A DNA stretch of 48,890 nt, taken from assembly GCA_900550385.1 (NCBI GenBank), contig URRZ01000004.1:1-48890 (forward strand). The letters are read 5' to 3'. The position numbers and the translations under genes were made by a program. Origin of the DNA: an uncultured Coriobacteriaceae bacterium (GTDB taxonomy: Bacteria > Actinomycetota > Coriobacteriia > Coriobacteriales > Eggerthellaceae). This document shows, in pieces, positions 41,606-48,890 of this stretch (position 1 is the first letter of the stretch; each line of letters starts with the position of its first letter). The notes beneath the pieces are model-generated. The model did no database searches. It was not told the origin of the DNA and saw only the letters and a list, made by a program, of their open reading frames with translations.

Positions 41606-42538
41606 CTACTTGTCCGCGTCGAGCAGGCCGCCGGCGATGAGCACGTTGCGGATCGCCTCGACGTCCTCGCCCTCGAGCGCCTGGACGGGCTCGCGCATCT
41701 GGTTGGTGTTGAACACGCCCAGCTGCCACAGGGCGGTCTTGAACGCGCCCACGCCCGCGCCGAAGCCGACGGTGGCCTTGACCTTGCGGGTCATGAACAT
41801 CAGGCGCGCCAGGTGGTCCTGCAAGCGCTTGACCTCGTCCCAGTCGCCCGCCTGGTACGCCTTCCACTGGGCGACGTAGCTGTCGGGATCGACGTTGGCA
41901 AGGCCCGGCACCGAACCATCGGCGCCGGCGAGGTAGGCGCCGTCGACGCACACCTCATGGCCGGTGAGCAGCTGCAGCGGATGGCCGGCGTCCTCGTTCT
42001 CGATGACGAGCCAGCGGAACGACACATCGTCGCCGGAGGAGTCCTTCACGCCCTGGATGACGCCGTCTTTGCCCAGACGCACCAGCATCGTGGGATCGAG
42101 CTTGGTGTGCACGCACACGGGCAGGTCGTAGGCGAACAGCGGCAGGTCGGTGTGCTCGCGGATGGCGCGGAAGTGGCGCTCGGTCTCCTTCGGGCCGCCC
42201 AGCGCGTAGAACGGGGCGGTGGCGACGATGGCGTCGACGCCGAATCCCTTGGCGCGCTTGGCTTGGTCGACTACGCGCATGGTCTCCATGTCGATGATGC
42301 CGGCCAGCACGGGGACGCGCTTGTTGACGATGGCCACGGCCTCCTGCAGCACGTGGTAGCGCTGCGCGTCGGTGAGGAAGGCGACCTCGCCCGAGGAGCC
42401 CAGGAAGAACAGGCCGTCGACGCCGGCTTTGATCATGCGGTTGATGGAGCGCTCCAGCGCCTCCAGATCCAGGTGCCTATCTGCCGTCAGCGGAATGACA
42501 ACCGGGGGGATGACGCCGCGAAACGGTGAATCTGCCAT
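41606..42538 (-). CDS. nanA: N-acetylneuraminate lyase (DapA/NanA family)
   Basis: This is a 310-residue aldolase of the DHDPS/NAL family. GSSGE (47-51) is the phosphate/carboxylate loop, Y137 in FAYDLP and the Schiff-base K165 in IQGVKDSSGDD fall at the same numbers as in E. coli NanA. It would split Neu5Ac into ManNAc and pyruvate. The C-terminal part is not closely like classical NanA, so the substrate assignment leans on the neighbours nanK and nanE. It is the first gene of the minus-strand nan unit. Confidence 0.82.
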   Translation of the reverse strand: MADSPFRGVIPPVVIPLTADRHLDLEALERSINRMIKAGVDGLFFLGSSGEVAFLTDAQRYHVLQEAVAIVNKRVPVLAGIIDMETMRVVDQAKRAKGFGVDAIVATAPFYALGGPKETERHFRAIREHTDLPLFAYDLPVCVHTKLDPTMLVRLGKDGVIQGVKDSSGDDVSFRWLVIENEDAGHPLQLLTGHEVCVDGAYLAGADGSVPGLANVDPDSYVAQWKAYQAGDWDEVKRLQDHLARLMFMTRKVKATVGFGAGVGAFKTALWQLGVFNTNQMREPVQALEGEDVEAIRNVLIAGGLLDADK

Positions 42539-42579
42539 GGGAATACCCCTTCTAACGTATCGGCTGCAAATGTCAGACC

Positions 42580-42608
42580 AGCGTAAACCGCCGAGGGCGC
42601 AGCGTCAA
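42580..42608 (-). promoter_or_regulatory. Likely promoter of nanA-nanK-nanE
   Basis: On the minus strand TTGACG (42608-42603) is followed after 17 bases by TACGCT (42585-42580), about 40 bases before the nanA ATG. The -10 is weak, which would fit a regulated promoter. No clear operator palindrome is seen. Confidence 0.45.
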
Positions 42609-42640
42609 CGAAAACCGCAGATCATCATGAAATCGCTCCA

Positions 42641-42676
42641 GAAAAAAGACCCCCGGGCGGTTGCCTCGGGGGTCTT
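42641..42676 (-). terminator. Terminator of the transporter operon
   Basis: On the minus strand the stem AAGACCCCCG/CGGGGGTCTT (arms 42667-42676 and 42646-42655 on the plus strand) is followed by a T-run. It ends the permease/ATPase unit and separates it from the nan genes. Confidence 0.85.
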
Positions 42677-42702
42677 GCTCGAGCAGTCGGCGTTCGCCGC
42701 CG

Positions 42703-43746
42703 CTATTCCTTGACCTTGCCCAGGTCGGGGTGGAGCAGCGAAGGGGCGGCGCCCAGGAGCAGGCGCGTGTAGTCGTCCTTCGGGTTGTTGAACACCTGCT
42801 CCGCCGTGCCGCGCTCGACCGCCTGGCCCTTGTTCATGACGATGATGCGGTCGGAGATGTAGCGCACGGTCTGGATGTCGTGGCTGATGAACACCATCGC
42901 CAGGCCCAGCTCCTTCTTCAGATCCATCAGCAGGTTCAGGATCTGCGCGCGGACGGACACGTCGAGGGCCGAGGTGGGCTCGTCGGCGATGATCGCGTCG
43001 GGCTTAAGCGACAGGGCGCGGGCGATCGCCACGCGCTGGCGCTGGCCGCCGGACAGCTGTCCCGGCAGGGCGTCGAGCGCGGACGAGGGCAGGCCCACCA
43101 TGCCGATGAGCTCCTGCACGCGCTTCTCGCGCGATTGCGGGTCGCCAACCTTGTGGACCAGCATGGGGTCCATAAGCTGGTCGTGGATGGTCATGCGCGC
43201 GTTCAGCGCGGTTGCCGGATCTTGGAACACCACCGAGATCACGCGGCCGATGTGGCGGCGCTGCGCGGCGGTGCGCTTGGTGACGTCCTCGCCCTTGAAG
43301 AACACGCGGCCGGACGTGGGCGCCTGCAGGCCGCACATCACGTTGGCGGTGGTGGACTTGCCGCAGCCGGACTCGCCCACGATGCCCAGCGTCTGGCCGG
43401 GCATCAGGCGCAGCGTGAGGCCCTGCACCGCATGCACGATGTTGGGGTGCAGAAGCGAGCCGGTGCGCGTCTTGAAGTCGACGCGGATGTCGTCCAGGAA
43501 GATGATGGGCATGACCCCGTTGATGGCGCCGCCGGGCTCGGCGGGGGGCTTGACGCCCTCGGCCTCGTCGGCAGCGGCGGCGGCCGCAGCGGCGGCGTCC
43601 AAGTCGGCGCCATCGGCGATGCGCGCCTCCTGGGCCGCCTCGGCGGCACGGTCGTCGGCGGTCACGGTGTCGGATGCTGCTGCCGCAGCCCCGGCGAGGG
43701 CAGCCTCGTCGGCAGCATCTACTTTACGCGGATCGAGTTCGCTCAT
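42703..43746 (-). CDS. SAT/Dpp-type ABC importer ATPase with Ala-rich N-terminal extension
   Basis: This is a 347-residue ATPase of the oligopeptide/dipeptide family. Walker A is GESGCGKST (124-132), Q-loop SVVFQDPATAL, signature LSGGQRQR, Walker B AIIADEPTSALD, followed by the C-terminal oligopeptide-transporter segment. Residues 1-78 are a low-complexity, acidic, Ala-rich extension with a nine-Ala run, and the ATPase domain proper starts near residue 80 (MPIIFLDDI). The start given uses the coupling with the upstream fusion gene, which it overlaps by 4 bases (ATGA). In sialic acid SAT-type systems this is the second ATPase (SatD/NanF-like). Confidence 0.87.
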   Translation of the reverse strand: MSELDPRKVDAADEAALAGAAAAASDTVTADDRAAEAAQEARIADGADLDAAAAAAAAADEAEGVKPPAEPGGAINGVMPIIFLDDIRVDFKTRTGSLLHPNIVHAVQGLTLRLMPGQTLGIVGESGCGKSTTANVMCGLQAPTSGRVFFKGEDVTKRTAAQRRHIGRVISVVFQDPATALNARMTIHDQLMDPMLVHKVGDPQSREKRVQELIGMVGLPSSALDALPGQLSGGQRQRVAIARALSLKPDAIIADEPTSALDVSVRAQILNLLMDLKKELGLAMVFISHDIQTVRYISDRIIVMNKGQAVERGTAEQVFNNPKDDYTRLLLGAAPSLLHPDLGKVKE

Positions 43747-45767
43747 AGCAGCACCCCTTCCGGAAGATACGGCTTGATGCCGAGGCGCTTCAACTCGCTG
43801 TCAGGCAGCTCGGCATAGTAATGGTCGGTATCGGGGACGCGCTTGAGCATCGGGCGGATCTGCGACACCTTGTCCGGATGGCTGGAGCGCGGCGTGAAGC
43901 GGTCGCCAGCGGGGAAGTCCTTGGGGCTGGGGACGCTGCCGGGCACCTGGTGCAGGCGGGCGCCGCCGGCCTCGATGGAAAGCACCGAACCCAGAAGGCC
44001 GCGGGTGTACTCGTGGATGGGGCTGCACAGGATGTCCTTCACGGGGCCCTGCTCCACGATCTGGCCGGCGTACATGACGGTGATGGAGTTCGCCACCTCG
44101 GCGACGAGCGCCAGGTCGTGGCTGACGAACACCATCGCGAAGCCGAGCTCCTTCTGCAGCTTGTTCAGAAGGTCGATGACCTGCTTCTGCACCGTCACGT
44201 CGAGCGCCGTGGTGGGCTCGTCGGCGATGACGACCTTCGGGTCGCGCGTCAGGGCCATGGCGATCAGCACGCGCTGGCGCTGGCCGCCGGAAAGCTCATG
44301 CGGGTAGGATTCCAGCGTGCGCTTGGGATCCAAGCCCACCAGCTCCAGCAGATCCTCGGCGCTGCGGGTGCCGCCGCGCTGCGTGAGCTGCTTCATCTGG
44401 GCGCTGATGAGCATCGAGGGGTTCAGCGAGGACAGCGCGTCTTGGTAGACCATGGCGATCTCGCGGCCGCGCAGGGCGTTGCGCTCGCGGTCGGACATGG
44501 CCAGCAGGTTCTCGCCGTCGTAGAGGATCTCGCCGGAGATCTGGGCCTTCGGGTCGAGCAGGCCCATGATGGCGAGCGAGGTGATGGACTTGCCGCAGCC
44601 GGACTCGCCCACAAGGCCCATGGTCTGGCGCGGGCGGACGACGAAGCTCAAGTGGTCCACGACGTTCACGTCGCCATGGCGCGGGAACTTGATGCACAGG
44701 TCCTTGACCTCCAAGATGGGCGGCACGTCGGTGCGCGCCTCGAAACGGTCGGTGCGGACCTGCTCCATCTCGCGCAGGCGGGTGAGGCGCTTCTCCAGCA
44801 TCTCGGCCTGGGCCTCGTAGGCCAGGCGCGGGTCGGCGATGAGGCGGTCGGCCTCGCGCTCGGACTCGGCGTTGCCCTCTTCGACCTTCACGGCGCTCTT
44901 AGGAGCGGCCATGGCGTCGGTCATGCCCTCGGACACGATGTTGAGGCACAGCACCGTCAGCATGATCATGATGCCGGGGAACAGGGCCTGCCACCAACGG
45001 CCGGCGAGCACGCCCGCGCGGGCGTCCGAGAGGATGTTGCCCCAGGTGGGCGTGGGCTCGGGGATGCCGGCGGCGATGAACGACAGGGATGCCTCGAACA
45101 CGATGGCGTCCGCGACGAGCACGATGGTGAACACCAGCACCGGCGCGATGCAGTTGCGCACGACGTGCTTGATCAGGATCCACGGTGCGCGCGCGCCGCT
45201 GACGACGACCGCGCGGACGTAGTCCTGGTTGTACTCGCTCATCACGTTCGCGCGCACGATGCGGGCGATCTGCGGGATGTACAGGAAGCCGATCGCGAAG
45301 ATCAGCGAGGGAACCGTGTTGCCGAACACGATGACGAACGTGGCGGCCAGGGCGATGCCGGGGAACGACATGATGACGTCGAGGATGCGCATGATCACTT
45401 CCGAGACCCACTTGCGGGCCACGGCGGCGATGGACCCGATGATGGAGCCCAGGACCAGCGCGAAGGCGGTCGCGCCCAAGCCGATGACCAGCGAGTAGCG
45501 GGCGCCGTACATTAGGCGCGACAGCACGTCGCGGCCCTTGTCGTCGGTGCCGAACAGGAATTCGCCGCTGGGCGCCTGGCGCGCGGTGAAGATCTGCTGG
45601 GGGTCGTAGGGGGCCAGCACTCCGGCGAGCGCTGCCATGATCACGATCAGGAGCAGGACGATCAGCGAGATGCGCGCCCCGAGGGTCATCGCCTTCCAGC
45701 GGCGGAAGCGCACCTTGCCGGGGTTCGCCTCCATCTTCTTGGTGAGATTTCCACGTAGTTGAACCAT
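43743..45767 (-). CDS. Fused ABC permease-ATPase, SAT/Dpp type (SatC/NanD-like)
   Basis: This is a 674-residue protein joining two functions. Residues about 1-285 are a DppC-type permease with a first membrane segment (33-52), an LFGTDDKGRDVLSRLMYGAR motif (71-90) and the EAA-type loop near 184-198. A charged helical linker (290-345) follows. Residues about 350-600 are an ATPase with Walker A GESGCGKS (387-394), LSGGQRQR and VVIADEPTTALD, then a long C-terminal tail. Permease-ATPase fusion is characteristic of SAT sialic acid importers (H. ducreyi, bifidobacteria, corynebacteria), and the nan genes lie next door. General peptide transport remains possible. Confidence 0.87.
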   Translation of the reverse strand: MVQLRGNLTKKMEANPGKVRFRRWKAMTLGARISLIVLLLIVIMAALAGVLAPYDPQQIFTARQAPSGEFLFGTDDKGRDVLSRLMYGARYSLVIGLGATAFALVLGSIIGSIAAVARKWVSEVIMRILDVIMSFPGIALAATFVIVFGNTVPSLIFAIGFLYIPQIARIVRANVMSEYNQDYVRAVVVSGARAPWILIKHVVRNCIAPVLVFTIVLVADAIVFEASLSFIAAGIPEPTPTWGNILSDARAGVLAGRWWQALFPGIMIMLTVLCLNIVSEGMTDAMAAPKSAVKVEEGNAESEREADRLIADPRLAYEAQAEMLEKRLTRLREMEQVRTDRFEARTDVPPILEVKDLCIKFPRHGDVNVVDHLSFVVRPRQTMGLVGESGCGKSITSLAIMGLLDPKAQISGEILYDGENLLAMSDRERNALRGREIAMVYQDALSSLNPSMLISAQMKQLTQRGGTRSAEDLLELVGLDPKRTLESYPHELSGGQRQRVLIAMALTRDPKVVIADEPTTALDVTVQKQVIDLLNKLQKELGFAMVFVSHDLALVAEVANSITVMYAGQIVEQGPVKDILCSPIHEYTRGLLGSVLSIEAGGARLHQVPGSVPSPKDFPAGDRFTPRSSHPDKVSQIRPMLKRVPDTDHYYAELPDSELKRLGIKPYLPEGVLL

Positions 45768-45768
45768 G

Positions 45769-46725
45769 TTACACCGTCCTGATGCGCGGATCGATCAGGA
45801 TATAGAGCATATCCACGATGATGTTGATGATGATGAAGGTGATGGCCACCACCAACGCGACGCCTTGGATGAGCATGACGTAGTTGGACTGGATGCCCGA
45901 CAGGATGGCCATGCCCATGCCGGGGAGGTTGAAGATGACCTCGATGACCACCGCGCCGCCGATCAGGTAGCCGATGCGCATGCCCAGCACCGTGACGGGC
46001 GTGATCAGCGCGTTGCGCAGCACGTTGCGCCCGATGACGACGGCCTTGGGGATGCCGGCGCCCAGCGCGGTGCGCACGTAGTCCTTGTCCAACTCCTCGA
46101 CCATCGACGTGCGGATGACGCGCGTCATCTGGCCGATGACGGGGAAGGCCAGCGCCACGGCGGGCATGGCCATGCGCGCGATGTAGCCGCCCGGATCCGA
46201 GGTGAACGCGGGCAACGCGCCGGAGGCGGGCAGCAGGTGCAGGTTCGACGAGAAGAGCAGGATCAAAAGGACCGCCAGCCAGAACGACGGGGTGGCGACC
46301 ATGATGATCGAGATGACGCGGATGAGCTGGTCGGGCCACTTGTCGCGGTAGATGGCCGAGACGACGCCCAGGATGACGGCCAGCACCACGGCGATGATCA
46401 GGCCGATGAACGTCAGCTGCAGCGTGACCGGCAGCGCGGTGGCGACGCGCTCGCCTACCGAGAGGTAGTTCGCGCCGTAGGTGCCCAGGTCCCCCTGGAA
46501 CAGGCCCACCATGTAATTGCAGTACTGGATGATGATCGGGTCATTCAGCCCATGCTCTTCCCGGTACGCAGAGATCTGCGCGGGGGTGGCGTTCTCGCCG
46601 AGCACGGCCGTTGCCTGGTCGATGGGCGAGAGCGACATGAGGAAGAACACGAGGATGGTGACGCCGAAGATCATGATCGGCAACGCTATGAGGCGTCTGC
46701 CGATCAGGCGCAAGAGATTGCTCAC
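45769..46725 (-). CDS. DppB-type ABC permease (SatB/NanC-like)
   Basis: This is a 318-residue membrane protein with six segments. The N-terminal LLRLIGRRLIALPIMIFGVTILVFFLMSL is the family's first segment, followed by GLNDPIIIQYCNYMVGLFQGDLG. The EAA loop is DYVRTALGAGIPKAVVIGRNVLRNAL, and a C-terminal NLPGMGMAI segment follows. The start is the GTG at 46725 with AAAGGGGAAC in front. It is the first gene of the minus-strand transporter unit, one base before the fusion gene. It would pair with the permease half of that fusion. Confidence 0.92.
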   Translation of the reverse strand: MSNLLRLIGRRLIALPIMIFGVTILVFFLMSLSPIDQATAVLGENATPAQISAYREEHGLNDPIIIQYCNYMVGLFQGDLGTYGANYLSVGERVATALPVTLQLTFIGLIIAVVLAVILGVVSAIYRDKWPDQLIRVISIIMVATPSFWLAVLLILLFSSNLHLLPASGALPAFTSDPGGYIARMAMPAVALAFPVIGQMTRVIRTSMVEELDKDYVRTALGAGIPKAVVIGRNVLRNALITPVTVLGMRIGYLIGGAVVIEVIFNLPGMGMAILSGIQSNYVMLIQGVALVVAITFIIINIIVDMLYILIDPRIRTV

Positions 46726-47040
46726 TTGTTCCCCTTTCTCCGTGCGTGAGCGGGCGCGAGGCGCGTCCGCGATCTCCTCCCTAGCGCGGCGGATGCGCGC
46801 TGATCGGAATATTATACCGTTATTCCCGTGTTCCGCCCTCCTTGTATGCATCCGATCTTTTACAGGTTCTTTATTTTATCCGCCTTTTGCCCGATAATAG
46901 GGGATGCGTGGCCGGCGGAGACGCCGTCGGCCGAAGCGGGCCCGCCTCCATTCGGGGCGGCTCCGCGGGCACGCGCGGGCAACCCGTCCGCGCGTACGGA
47001 GGGGCGCCCCGTGCGTCCCAGGACCTACGGAGGGACATCT
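46726..47040. promoter_or_regulatory. Divergent promoter region between transporter operon and binding protein
   Basis: This is a gene-free stretch of 315 bases. On the minus strand a perfect TATAAT box (46816-46811) serves the permease operon, with a poor -35. On the plus strand GATAAT (46893-46898) is a possible -10 for the binding-protein gene. A GC-rich, hairpin-prone leader follows and ends in CGGAGGGACATCT before the ATG at 47041. Shared control of both units is likely. No regulator gene of NanR or RpiR type is in the window. Confidence 0.5.
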
Positions 47041-48663
47041 ATGGAAAAGCTGAGTGAGAAAATGCTCACCCGCCGCTCGTTCGTCGTCGGCGGAACCGCG
47101 GCTGCTGCGGCTGCGAGCCTGGCGCTCGCCGGTTGCGGCGGCGGTGGCGGCGAGAAGGAAGCGGCTCCCGCCGAGGGCGGCGAGGAAGCGGCTCCCGCCG
47201 AGGGCGGCGCGCTGACGGCGGCTTGCGGCTACAGCTCCACCAACGTCGACCCGGTCGACCTCAACGGCGGCTCCGCGCTGATGCTCGCGGCCACCATGCA
47301 CGTGTTCGAGGGCCTCTACGACCTCGACCTGCACACCTATGAGACCTACCCCGCGCTCGCCGCTGACGAGCCCGTCAAGGTCTCCGACACCGAGTACGAG
47401 GTGACCCTGCGCGAGGGCGCCATGTTCTCCGACGGCAACCCCGTGACGGTCGACGACGTGGTCAACGCGTTCGAGCTGAACATGGCCGCCGGCACGATCG
47501 GCCCCTTCCTGACCTTCATCGCCGGCGTCGCGAAGAAGGACGACACCACCGTCTCCATCACGCTGAACTATCCCTTCGAGAGCCTGCTGAAGGCGCGTCT
47601 GTCGCTGGTCAAGGTGTTCCCGGCCTCGCTGTCCGAGGACGACCGCAAGAAGATGCCCATCGGCTCCGGCCCTTGGAAGTACGTCTCCGTCAACGGCGAC
47701 GACGGCGGCATGATCGAGTTCGCCCCCAACGAGAACTACAACGGCTCCAAGGCGGCCACCGCCGACAGCATGTCCTGGAACGTGCTGCTCGACGACACCG
47801 CCCGCACCACCGCCCTGCAGGAGGGCTCGGTGCAGGTCATGGAGAACGTGCCCGCTGTCAATGAGGAGCAGCTGGTCGGCGCCGGCGCCGCCGTCGAGTT
47901 CGTCCAGGGCTTCAGCCAGGCGTTCCTGATGTTCAACTGCCAGAAGGCGCCCTTCAACGACAAGCGCGTCCGCCAGGCCATCTTCTACGCCATCGACTAC
48001 GACAAGCTGATCGCCAACCAGCTGGCCGGCAAGGCCGCCAAGGTGACGGGCTACCTCAACGAGGATCACCCGAACTACAACCCGGCCTCCACGGTGTACG
48101 AGTACAACCCCGAGAAGGCCAAGGAGCTGCTCGCCGAGGCTGGCGTGACCGAGCTGAACTTCACGATGGACGTGAACAACAACTGGGTCGCCGACCTCGC
48201 CCCCACGATCAAGGAGGACTTCGACGCGCTGGGCATCGGCGAGTGCACCATCAACGAGATGAAGATCGACTGGGCCTCCTACGCCCCGTCCGATTCCGAG
48301 CTGTCCTACGACGTCATGCTGACCCCGGGCGACCCGACCTGCTTCGGCAACGACCCCGACCTGCTGATGAGCTGGTGGTACGGCGACAACGTGTGGACCG
48401 AGGGCCGTTCCTGCTGGCAGAAGGCCGGCGACGGCAAGTGGCAGGAGCTGCAGGACCTCATGCAGCAGGCGCGCGAGGCCACCGGCGACGAGCAGCAGCA
48501 GCTGTGGAACCAGTGCTTCGACATCATCGCCGAAGAGGCTCCCATCTACGCGCTGTTCCATCGCCAGACCGGCACCGGCTGGCAGGAGAGCATGATCTCC
48601 GGCTTCGAGCCCATTGGCACGACCGGCCTGATCTTCCTGGGCGCTTCCGCCGCTCAGGCGTAA
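47041..48663 (+). CDS. SAT/Dpp-type substrate-binding lipoprotein, Tat-exported (SatA/NanB-like)
   Basis: This is a 540-residue SBP_bac_5 family protein. The N-terminus has a twin-arginine motif LTRRSFVVGG, a hydrophobic Ala-rich stretch and an LAGC lipobox, so it is a Tat-type lipoprotein. The mature protein starts with a Gly run and a tandem repeat EAAPAEGG x2 made by a 27-bp duplication (47158-47208). The binding fold includes LREGAMFSDGNPVTVDDVVNAFEL and DKRVRQAIFYAIDYDKLI. It is divergent from the permease/ATPase genes. Context suggests sialic acid as the ligand; other members bind peptides, nickel or oligosaccharides. Confidence 0.9.
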   Translation: MEKLSEKMLTRRSFVVGGTAAAAAASLALAGCGGGGGEKEAAPAEGGEEAAPAEGGALTAACGYSSTNVDPVDLNGGSALMLAATMHVFEGLYDLDLHTYETYPALAADEPVKVSDTEYEVTLREGAMFSDGNPVTVDDVVNAFELNMAAGTIGPFLTFIAGVAKKDDTTVSITLNYPFESLLKARLSLVKVFPASLSEDDRKKMPIGSGPWKYVSVNGDDGGMIEFAPNENYNGSKAATADSMSWNVLLDDTARTTALQEGSVQVMENVPAVNEEQLVGAGAAVEFVQGFSQAFLMFNCQKAPFNDKRVRQAIFYAIDYDKLIANQLAGKAAKVTGYLNEDHPNYNPASTVYEYNPEKAKELLAEAGVTELNFTMDVNNNWVADLAPTIKEDFDALGIGECTINEMKIDWASYAPSDSELSYDVMLTPGDPTCFGNDPDLLMSWWYGDNVWTEGRSCWQKAGDGKWQELQDLMQQAREATGDEQQQLWNQCFDIIAEEAPIYALFHRQTGTGWQESMISGFEPIGTTGLIFLGASAAQA

Positions 48664-48717
48664 GCCTCGCATCGAAGCTGGCATGCGCCCCGCGCGATGC
48701 GGAGCTAGCATGACACG

Positions 48718-48748
48718 AAAGCCGATCCGCCCCGCGCGGATCGGCTTT
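48718..48748 (+). terminator. Terminator after the binding-protein gene
   Basis: AAAGCCGATCCG (48718-48729) pairs perfectly with CGGATCGGCTTT (48737-48748), followed by CTCTTTTCC. It closes the binding-protein transcript. Confidence 0.85.
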
Positions 48749-48781
48749 CTCTTTTCCGCGCTGGCGAGGGAGCGTGGGAAG

Positions 48782-48890
48782 GCGTGCCATTAGATGTGTC
48801 CCTTTGGCACGCGCGATGCGGCTCCGTTCTGCCACGAAGGTGAAAAGGGGACGGTCGCTTTTTCACATTTGCCTAATGTGAAAAAGCGAC
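48782..48890. repeat. REP-like palindromes at the right end of the window
   Basis: GCGTGCCA (48782-48789) and TGGCACGC (48805-48812) form one inverted repeat around a TGTCCCTTT core. GTCGCTTTTTCACATT (48854-48869) and AATGTGAAAAAGCGAC (48875-48890) form a second perfect 16-bp one, preceded by GTGAAAAGGGGACGG. The GGGGACGG core next to an A-run and T-run resembles the element at 9222-9270. Such sequences often surround Y1-type (RAYT) transposase genes. The window ends here, so any such gene would lie outside. Confidence 0.6.

Noticed and set aside
43743..45767. Sequencing error joining separate permease and ATPase genes
   Set aside because: The linker is a coherent charged helix without stop remnants, and the same fusion is known from SAT-type transporters, so it is probably genuine.

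Overview
The window is from a high-GC, Gram-positive-type anaerobe. The best guess is an actinobacterium of the Coriobacteriia, Eggerthellaceae-like. The reasons are the GC-biased codon use, the order rpoC - L7Ae-like - rpsL - rpsG - fusA - rpsJ with no tuf, the zinc-type (C+) S14, the zinc-finger adenylate kinase, and the flavodiiron, FtsX-like and nitrogenase-like genes. This placement is inference; no rRNA is present. No tRNA, rRNA or CRISPR array was seen.

Layout. (1) 1-5645: the end of rpoC, an L7Ae-like gene, then a strong consensus promoter driving rpsL-rpsG-fusA-rpsJ-rplC-rplD-rplW, closed by an intrinsic terminator. (2) 5647-25254: about 19.6 kb of non-ribosomal genes splitting the S10 operon between rplW and rplB. 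It holds an orphan giant FtsX-like permease, a trigger-factor-like chaperone, a complete IS3-family insertion (10650-11925, 3-bp target duplication), and then the most interesting block. That block is a FecCD/HmuV/BtuF-type metal-chelate or oxyanion ABC importer followed by a NifH-like protein, two nitrogenase-component-1-like proteins and a divergent MoeA-like protein. A convergent Crp/Fnr-type regulator, a flavodiiron protein, a diacylglycerol-kinase-like protein and a YgiQ-type radical SAM protein follow. (3) 25340-35455: a new near-consensus promoter and about 165-nt leader start rplB, followed by the rest of the S10 and spc genes through rplO, secY and adk, ending in a strong terminator. 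infA, rpmJ, rpsM, rpsK, rpsD, rpoA and rplQ do not follow. The secY frame has no stop at the usual end and runs through hairpin/palindromic DNA. (4) 35549-37726: a large polytopic membrane protein resembling GT-C glycosyltransferases. (5) 37802-48748: an amino-sugar and sialic-acid utilisation locus. nagB-nagA (+) converge on nanA-nanK-nanE (-), next to a peptide-family ABC transporter with a fused permease-ATPase. That architecture is the one known for SAT-type sialic acid importers. The divergent gene encodes its Tat-type lipoprotein binding protein.

How the genes work together. Regions 1 and 3 are one ancestral ribosomal-protein superoperon now run as two transcription units. In region 2 the importer, NifH-like reductase, two component-1-like subunits and MoeA-like protein are tightly packed, with overlaps from NifH onward, and look like one pathway: metal or oxyanion uptake, ATP-driven low-potential electron transfer, and a cofactor-handling protein. 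The Crp/Fnr regulator and flavodiiron protein beside it fit oxygen or NO protection. Its substrate cannot be read from sequence. Region 5 gives a complete route from free N-acetylneuraminate to fructose-6-phosphate (import, NanA, NanK, NanE, NagA, NagB) with no sialidase, which suggests scavenging of sialic acid released by others.
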